DNA of 64,000 nt, from assembly GCA_017631885.1 (NCBI GenBank), contig JAGBSH010000011.1, positions 1 to 64,000 on the forward strand. Reading direction: 5' to 3'. This document shows, in pieces, positions 58,376-64,000 of this stretch. The notes beneath the pieces were generated by a model, which had not been told where the DNA came from, ran no database searches, and saw only the letters and a program-made list of their open reading frames with translations. The stretch is from Fibrobacteraceae bacterium (GTDB taxonomy: Bacteria > Fibrobacterota > Fibrobacteria > Fibrobacterales > Fibrobacteraceae). A program made the translations under genes and the position numbers. Position 1 is the stretch's first letter. Each line of letters starts with the position of its first letter.

Positions 58376-60106
58376 TCAAATTTTCTTTAGAATAAATAAA
58401 TGACCAGGTGCTTTTGAAGGTTCTAAACGAACAAAATTTTTAGAACCACGCCAAACAAATGATTCATCAGTAATGACATCTTTCAAGAAATAGAAAGCGT
58501 CTTCTTCTAAACCAAGTTTTGACATATCTAATTCAACAAGTCCTTCTTGTGTATTATCCATATCTAAGTTTGCAATGCAAAGGATTCTATCTTCACCAAG
58601 AACTTTTGAATATACCATCAACTGATCATTTGCAGCGTAATGGAATTCCAGGTTGTCGTATTCTTGTAAAGCAGCATGAGCTAAACGAGCTTCGTTTACT
58701 CTACGAATAAAATCCTTGATGCCTGGAGCGTTCCAATCGTGAACTTTGTATTGATACTTTTCACTGTCTTGCAATTCTTCTTTAATTGGCGAAGGAATAT
58801 TTTCGCAGAGTTCATAACCATTATACAATCCAGTAAGACTAGAAAGTGTTGCTGCTAAGAAATAACGCAACTGGAAAGCATTAGCGCCTTTATAAGCCAA
58901 ATACTTCGGGAAAATATCTGGAGTCGTCGGGAAGAAAATCCCACGCATATATTCCTTTGCATTTGATTGAGTGAGTTCTTTCAAGTATTGTTCAAATTCC
59001 CACTTTTCACTACGCCAAGTAAAATAAGTGTAGCTCATGTCAAAGCCAGCTTTTGCCAAGCGATGCATCATTTTAGGGCGAGTGAAGGCTTCTGCTAAGA
59101 AAACTAATTCAGGACGTTTTTCTTTAACATCAGAAATCAGCCATTCCCAGAATGGGAACGGTTTGGTATGTGGGTTATCAATGCGGAAAATTTCAATTCC
59201 TTTATCAGCCCAGAATAAAATGATATTTTCAATTTCTTGCCAAAGTGCTTTATAATTTTCGTTGTAATAATCAAACGGATAAATGTCCTCGTATTTTTTA
59301 GGAGGATTCTCAGCAAACTTAATAGAGCCATCTGGTTCATGATAGAACCATTCCGGATGATCTTTTACATAAGGGTGGTCAGGGCTACAATTCAAAGCAA
59401 TATCTAATGCAAGGCGTAAGCCCTTTGCACGAGCTGCTTTGGCAAACTTTTCAAAATCCTTCATAGAACCAAGCTCTGGATCCACAGCAAAATGCCCGCC
59501 ATGCTTATTTCCTACCGCGTATGGGCAACCAGGTTCTAGCGGTTTTCCCTTTTTATCTGTCTTTGCATGAAGCGCATTGTTAGCACCTTTTCGGTTCGTA
59601 ATTCCAATAGGGTGAATAGGAACTAAGTAAACCGTATCAAACCCCATTTCTGCAATGTAATCTAATTGCTTTTCACAATCTTTCCATGTAGCACTTTTCG
59701 AAGGATCACTACCTTGACTTTTGGGCCATATTTCATACCATGTACCAATGCGAGCGTAAAGCGGATCTACGCGCAATTTCATTACAGGACTTTCAGTAGG
59801 AACATCTTTTGGTTCTAAAGTCCAAGCAACCACTTTGTATTCGTAATAACCAATGTTTTGCACAATAAAAGTGCCTTCCCAAAGGTCATTATCAACAAAA
59901 TACATAGGTGCTTTTTCCCATTTCTTTTTGGAAATGTGGCGATACATAATGGCAGCATCGTATTTTTCATGACTGTGTCTGAAAATATCGGCCTGGATAG
60001 TTACAGAATCGCCGGGTTCACGTTTAAGCATAAAACGCCCACCTTCAATTTGCGGGCGAATATTTTCTATTACAAGATTGTCTTTTAAAGAAGGTATAGT
60101 AGCCAT
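58376..60106 (-). CDS. glgE: Alpha-1,4-glucan:maltose-1-phosphate maltosyltransferase, GlgE type
   Basis: A 576-residue protein, shorter than most GlgE (about 650-700). An N-terminal Ig-like region (DUF3416 type, about residues 20-115) leads to a GH13_3 barrel. The candidate nucleophile is Asp310 (FRIDNPHTKP) and the acid/base Glu339 (FLAEAFTRP); the 29-residue spacing matches the Asp394-Glu423 pair known in Streptomyces coelicolor GlgE1. HGGHFAVDPELGSM, YPFDYYNENY and GLYNGYELCEN are also typical. GlgE extends alpha-glucan from maltose-1-phosphate. The usual partners (treS, mak, glgB) are not in the window. Confidence 0.92.
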   Translation of the reverse strand: MATIPSLKDNLVIENIRPQIEGGRFMLKREPGDSVTIQADIFRHSHEKYDAAIMYRHISKKKWEKAPMYFVDNDLWEGTFIVQNIGYYEYKVVAWTLEPKDVPTESPVMKLRVDPLYARIGTWYEIWPKSQGSDPSKSATWKDCEKQLDYIAEMGFDTVYLVPIHPIGITNRKGANNALHAKTDKKGKPLEPGCPYAVGNKHGGHFAVDPELGSMKDFEKFAKAARAKGLRLALDIALNCSPDHPYVKDHPEWFYHEPDGSIKFAENPPKKYEDIYPFDYYNENYKALWQEIENIILFWADKGIEIFRIDNPHTKPFPFWEWLISDVKEKRPELVFLAEAFTRPKMMHRLAKAGFDMSYTYFTWRSEKWEFEQYLKELTQSNAKEYMRGIFFPTTPDIFPKYLAYKGANAFQLRYFLAATLSSLTGLYNGYELCENIPSPIKEELQDSEKYQYKVHDWNAPGIKDFIRRVNEARLAHAALQEYDNLEFHYAANDQLMVYSKVLGEDRILCIANLDMDNTQEGLVELDMSKLGLEEDAFYFLKDVITDESFVWRGSKNFVRLEPSKAPGHLFILKKI

Positions 60107-60208
60107 AGCTTAAATATAAATTATCTGTTTTAAAAAAAATCAAATTTTAGAATAAGGATTCCATTTTTGGACTTCCTTTGAAGATTAGATAGATTTTATA
60201 TTTGTCGT

Positions 60209-61018
60209 ATGTCAAAATGGCGAGCATTCTTTTTAAGTTTTCTGCTCTTTTTTTCTGTAAGCCAAGCTAGTGAAAGAATTCCCTTATGGGAAAACCTTTT
60301 TTATCGTATTGGACAAAATTCTCTTGGAACTTTCACGTATGCTTATGGTTCGCACTTGGCACTTGGAATAGGTGCTACTTATGCGATGGTTGAAAGCGGT
60401 ATAGATTGGAAATGGAATCGTTTTTGTGTCCGGCATGAAACCCTTTCTCTATGGGCTTCTCTCCCCGGGGGAGTTGTTGGTACATTTGCACCGGTAGCGC
60501 TTCCGCTAGCACTTTATCTTGGTTCTGATGATAAAGAAATTCAATTGGCAGGAATTGCCATGGGGCAGGCCGCTCTTTTAGCTTTTGGAACTACAACCGT
60601 TATTAAAGCTTTTACGGGAAGAACGCCACCTCACGTTTTAGACGCTATAGACAATGACCCAAAATACCAAGAAGATTATAGTGACAAATTCCGCTTTGGA
60701 TTTGTTCGAGGGAGCCTAATTGATGGTTGGCCTTCTGGGCATACAGCGACAGCCGTTGCCATGGCAACTACTTTAATCACTCTTTACCCAGACAATTCTT
60801 GGATTCTCGCCGGTGGTATTCTTTATTCAGCAACCATTGGAATCAGTATGTCTTTTATTGCTCATTGGGCAAGTGATATTTTTGCTGGAATGTTAACGGG
60901 AATTGCAATTGGGCGAACTGTTGGAAAAAGTTTTGCTGCATTACAAAATAAACAAGCGCAAAGTAAAGTATCTTTTTTAATAACACCTTCATTTGCTGGA
61001 ATCAATGTAAAATTTTAA
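60209..61018 (+). CDS. PAP2-superfamily membrane phosphatase-like protein with changed catalytic motifs
   Basis: A 269-residue protein with a signal peptide and about five membrane segments. PAP2 motif 2 is intact (WPSGHTATAV). Motif 1 is KAFTGRTPP, in which the Arg-Pro of KxxxxxxRP is Pro-Pro. Motif 3 is SMSFIAHWASD, in which the Arg before x5-His is Ser. The His and Asp remain. Two phosphate-binding arginines are therefore altered, so activity is doubtful or the family variant differs. Typical substrates are phosphatidate or undecaprenyl pyrophosphate. It is a single gene; the C-terminal tail after the last helix is Gln/Lys-rich and short. Confidence 0.75.
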   Translation: MSKWRAFFLSFLLFFSVSQASERIPLWENLFYRIGQNSLGTFTYAYGSHLALGIGATYAMVESGIDWKWNRFCVRHETLSLWASLPGGVVGTFAPVALPLALYLGSDDKEIQLAGIAMGQAALLAFGTTTVIKAFTGRTPPHVLDAIDNDPKYQEDYSDKFRFGFVRGSLIDGWPSGHTATAVAMATTLITLYPDNSWILAGGILYSATIGISMSFIAHWASDIFAGMLTGIAIGRTVGKSFAALQNKQAQSKVSFLITPSFAGINVKF

Positions 61019-61128
61019 TTTTAATCCATTTGATTTCAAGAAATCTGCTTAAAATATTATAGCCTTTACAGAATTATTTGTATACATTTAAGTAATCTTG
61101 GAAAATTAGAGTTTTTAGATGAGGCTTT

Positions 61129-62622
61129 ATGCGTTTTTCGCTTTTGATTTTCATTATACTATTACAAGTGAGTTCCATAATGGCTATGGACACGCTTTCT
61201 GTATGGATAATGCCAAATGGTGCTTCACCTAAAGAAAAATTAGAAGCTCAATTAGAAAATTATACAAAGCAAACGGGTATAGCTACTAAAATTGTTGTTT
61301 TAGATTGGGGTGAAGCTTGGAATCGCATTAGTACAGCTCTTGAACGCAATAAAGATCTTCCGGCGGTTCTTCAGGTAGGAACCACTTGGATTCCATTTTT
61401 TGCAGCGCAAGGTTACCTTCTTGAATTAAATCCTTGGTTAGATAAAATTCAACAAGAACGTTTTATTCCGGTTAGTTTTAATACAACGCATATAGAAGGC
61501 GATTCTTCTATTTATTCTGTTCCTTGGTTTGTTGATGCAAGAGCTTTACTTGCCAACAAAAAATTACTTGAAGCAAATGGTATTGAACCATCAGATGTTA
61601 AAACGTATCAAAGTTTTAGAAATGCTTTAAAAAAAATAAATGAAGCCAAAATGCAACTTCCTGACGGCACGCCTATTGAAGCTTTTGCCTTTCCGGGAAA
61701 AAGTGACTGGAATATCCCTCATAATTTTGCTCCTTGGATTTGGTCAGAAGGTGGTGATTTTATTAAAAAACAAGATTCTGTTTATCGCTCAGCTCTTATG
61801 GACAAAGAAACATTGCAAGGAATTGCAAAATATTTAAGTCTTGTTGTTGATTCTCTTGTATATAGAACCAATTTAACGCAAAATACAGCACAAATAATCC
61901 AGCGTTTTAATAATGGTGAATTGGCTTTTATTTTAAACACGGCAGAAATCGCAATGCTTACAAGAATTCCTTCTGTAAATGGAGGCTTGCAAGGTTCAAG
62001 AATAAGCAACGATGGCATTGTTGTATTACCGGTACCTCAAGGTTCAAATGGCAGTGTTAGTTTTATAGGTGGTAGTAACTTAAGTATTCCTGCCAATTAT
62101 CCTAACAAAAAAGAAGCTATTGAATTGCTTATGTTTTTAACAAGCGATTCTTCTATTGATGCTTACACTAAAACGATAGGTTTTTTGCCTCCGATTCAAT
62201 CGGCTTTAAAGTCTTGGGAAACAGATTCCGTTTACAAATCTCTTGTTGAATGTTTGAATAATGGAAAAGCCTACACAAGCATTCCAAAATGGTGGGAAGT
62301 TGAAAATATTTTAGCTTCGTTATTTTCAGACATTTGGTCTGTTTTAGAATTTGAAGATTTATATTCTGAAAAAAGGATTTATAGTATTTTATTAAAATAC
62401 CACATTGAAATAAATAAATTACTTGGTTACGAAGAAGACGCACCAAAATTTGATTATTTTTCTCAAATTTGGCGAAATGCACTTCCTGTCAAAAAGCAAA
62501 TTGTAGAAAATACAGAAAATTCTTCTGACAATGCTTTGCTATTTTCCAAGAAATTTTCTCTAGGTCTTTTTTTGACTATGATGCTTTTTGGATTTGTTTT
62601 TACTTACAGAAAAAAAAGATAG
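61129..62622 (+). CDS. Extracellular solute-binding protein with C-terminal membrane anchor
   Basis: A 497-residue protein. It has a signal peptide (LLIFIILLQVSSIMAMD), a family 1 type binding-protein fold (LSVWIMPNGASPKEKLEAQL, WFVDARALLANKKLLEANG, GGSNLSIPANYPNKKEAIEL; typical of ABC sugar-binding proteins), and a hydrophobic helix at about residues 472-491 (SLGLFLTMMLFGFVFTY) followed by RKKR. ABC sugar-binding proteins are normally lipoproteins or free, so this anchor is unusual. No permease or ATPase gene is adjacent. A membrane diguanylate cyclase starts 6 bases after its stop, so a sensing role is likely. Confidence 0.85.
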   Translation: MRFSLLIFIILLQVSSIMAMDTLSVWIMPNGASPKEKLEAQLENYTKQTGIATKIVVLDWGEAWNRISTALERNKDLPAVLQVGTTWIPFFAAQGYLLELNPWLDKIQQERFIPVSFNTTHIEGDSSIYSVPWFVDARALLANKKLLEANGIEPSDVKTYQSFRNALKKINEAKMQLPDGTPIEAFAFPGKSDWNIPHNFAPWIWSEGGDFIKKQDSVYRSALMDKETLQGIAKYLSLVVDSLVYRTNLTQNTAQIIQRFNNGELAFILNTAEIAMLTRIPSVNGGLQGSRISNDGIVVLPVPQGSNGSVSFIGGSNLSIPANYPNKKEAIELLMFLTSDSSIDAYTKTIGFLPPIQSALKSWETDSVYKSLVECLNNGKAYTSIPKWWEVENILASLFSDIWSVLEFEDLYSEKRIYSILLKYHIEINKLLGYEEDAPKFDYFSQIWRNALPVKKQIVENTENSSDNALLFSKKFSLGLFLTMMLFGFVFTYRKKR

Positions 62623-62628
62623 GCTGAT

Positions 62629-64000
62629 ATGAAAATCAAAGTGTTATTACATAGCCTTATTTTTAGGAGTTTAATTTTACTCGTTCTTTTTATTTGTCTC
62701 TTATTATGTGGGATATCTCTTTATTTTATTAATACGCAAAAAAAGTCATTAGGGGATTCTGTTTTTAAAAGGAATTATGAAGAAATTGTCCGTTTAGAAG
62801 AATCCATTGGCTTAAAAATGGACCAATTTTCAAGTCTCTTATCGCTTTTAGCTAAAACCTCTTCTATCATCGCTTTAGACCCAACAGAATCTTCTGGATT
62901 TCTCAAAAGTTTTGATGTAACATCGCTTTTTGTTTCAGGAGAAAGTGTTTTTCTTTATGATAGAAATCAAAAACTAATCTGTGATAATTCCATGCTTGGA
63001 ACGAATTTAAAAGACAAAAAACAATTTACTGATTTTGATAAAGTAACCCCTATACGTGCTTATACAACGCCTTGGTTTTGGGAAAACGATTCTCCTCAAA
63101 AAATGTTCGCTTATGCCGTTGGTTCTAAAGCAACAGCTAGTGGAACAATTGTTGCTTCATTTTCATTCAGAAGAATATGGCAGACTTATGCCAATTACAC
63201 AATTGGTGAAAAGGGCTTTTTAATAGCGACTGATTTAAACGGCAAAATTTTAATGCATCCTGATTTACAATTAGCCACATCTGGGAAACATCATATTTCA
63301 GAATTTGGCATTTCTATGCCTCAAAAATTGTCCGAAAAACAAGCCCTTCCTTTGGTTATTCAAAATAAGAACAAACAATATTTAGTGACTTACGCGTATA
63401 ATTCAAATTATCAATTTGCCTTATTTTCTCTTCAACCTATTGCAGAAATTGAATCAACTCTTTCAACATTCCGTTCAGGGATTCTCCTTGTTTTTGCGAT
63501 TATTTTACCGACAACTATTTTAATCATTATTTTACTCTTTTTCCATTTTGCAACTCCTCTTTATCGTTTGATTTCTTATATCAATCATGTGGGCGAAGGC
63601 CATTTTAATGCAAAACCGTTCCCCATTACTAAACGTAAAGATGAAGTAGGTTCTTTAGCAACAGCTTTCAATAAAATGTTGTTACTTATACAAGATCAAA
63701 TGAAACAATTAAACGACCATCAAAAATATCTAGAAGAACAAGTTCAAAAGCGAACATTAGAATTAGAGAATGCAAAAAATCAACTTGAAATACTTTCTAG
63801 AACAGATGAACTTACGAAGCTTCCGAATCGGCGCGATTTAATGGAAAAAATCCAACATGAATCGCATAGAGCGAATAGAATGCATCGTAACTTCTGTTTT
63901 ATTTTTATTGACATTGATAAATTTAAAAGTATTAATGATACTTATGGTCACCATTGTGGAGATGTTGTTTTGCAAACGGTTGCAAATACAATAAGACAGT
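62629..64000 (+). CDS. Membrane diguanylate cyclase with Cache-like sensor and HAMP (runs off the window)
   Basis: ATG at 62629; frame open to the right edge (457 codons seen). It has an N-terminal helix (about residues 11-33), a periplasmic segment of about 240 residues with Cache-like hints (YDRNQKLICDNSMLGTNLKD, KGFLIATDLNGKILMHPD), a second helix (about 282-308), a HAMP region (LYRLISYINHVGEGHF and KDEVGSLATAFNKMLL), a coiled coil, and a GGDEF domain that begins RTDELTKLPNRRDLMEK and continues DIDKFKSINDTYGHHCGDVV. The GG(D/E)EF motif itself lies beyond the window. AGG sits 5 bases before ATG. It is paired with the binding protein upstream. Confidence 0.88.
   Translation, partial: MKIKVLLHSLIFRSLILLVLFICLLLCGISLYFINTQKKSLGDSVFKRNYEEIVRLEESIGLKMDQFSSLLSLLAKTSSIIALDPTESSGFLKSFDVTSLFVSGESVFLYDRNQKLICDNSMLGTNLKDKKQFTDFDKVTPIRAYTTPWFWENDSPQKMFAYAVGSKATASGTIVASFSFRRIWQTYANYTIGEKGFLIATDLNGKILMHPDLQLATSGKHHISEFGISMPQKLSEKQALPLVIQNKNKQYLVTYAYNSNYQFALFSLQPIAEIESTLSTFRSGILLVFAIILPTTILIIILLFFHFATPLYRLISYINHVGEGHFNAKPFPITKRKDEVGSLATAFNKMLLLIQDQMKQLNDHQKYLEEQVQKRTLELENAKNQLEILSRTDELTKLPNRRDLMEKIQHESHRANRMHRNFCFIFIDIDKFKSINDTYGHHCGDVVLQTVANTIRQ

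Noticed and set aside
60546-60560. TGGCA...TTGCCA as a sigma-54 promoter
   Set aside because: Wrong spacing for TGGCAC-N5-TTGC and inside the PAP2 coding sequence; a chance palindrome.

Overview
The window is 64 kb of an AT-rich bacterial chromosome that looks like a member of the Fibrobacter lineage (Fibrobacterota). This rests on a lipoprotein ending in a domain that resembles the Fibrobacter succinogenes major paralogous domain, on several surface proteins with poly-serine linkers, on a plant-fibre enzyme set (GH9, GH11-CBM6, PL1), and on an RNA polymerase beta subunit of the Bacteroidota/Fibrobacterota type. The visible base composition is clearly AT-richer than I would expect for F. succinogenes itself, so a related low-GC species or an uncultured gut lineage is likely. 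Both statements are inference; no search was run.

Region 1 (1-13,110) is the conserved information-processing block: end of tuf, rpmG, tRNA-Trp, secE, nusG, rplK, rplA, rplJ, rplL, rpoB, rpoC, rpsL and rpsG, all on +. Hairpins lie in the rplL-rpoB and rpoC-rpsL gaps, a good promoter precedes rpsL, and a strong terminator follows rpsG. Region 2 (13,200-29,600) is housekeeping and signalling: a YugP-like membrane metallopeptidase, scpA and glmS on -, a GGDEF-EAL protein, a TatD nuclease, a Gre factor, a DUF2062-DUF1015 fusion, a MauE/DoxX-like membrane protein with a coupled small protein, a FISUMP-type lipoprotein, a lone nuoA, a cyclic-nucleotide-domain histidine kinase with a response regulator, nrdR, a sigma-70 factor and an RlmI-like methyltransferase.

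Region 3 (29,600-44,150) is the fibre-degradation and signalling part: a PKD-like lipoprotein divergent from a 2,178-residue GH9 protein, a histidine kinase / receiver / sigma-54 activator operon whose activator has a pseudo-receiver, a small PLD-family protein, and a GH11 xylanase-CBM6 pseudogene with four lesions behind an intact-looking promoter. Region 4 (44,150-64,000) holds a class I fumarase, a 45-bp-repeat surface protein, a GtrA-like protein, hemW, a class III nucleotide cyclase, tRNA-Gly, an LPP20-like lipoprotein, aroA, a PBP4-DUF1460 fusion, a ModF-like tandem ABC ATPase, a PL1 pectate lyase, a frameshifted membrane protein gene, a GlgE-type maltosyltransferase, a PAP2-like protein, and a membrane-anchored solute-binding protein translationally adjacent to a Cache-like/HAMP/GGDEF cyclase that runs off the window.

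The most unusual observations are: an orphan terminator hairpin at 17,354-17,399 whose loop carries an anti-Shine-Dalgarno sequence (candidate small RNA); the PBP4-DUF1460 fusion; the binding-protein/diguanylate-cyclase pair at the right end; the tandem ABC ATPase whose two halves have complementary motif losses; and two decayed or switchable genes (xylanase, poly-T frameshift). No CRISPR array, transposase, integrase, rRNA operon or replication origin was seen.
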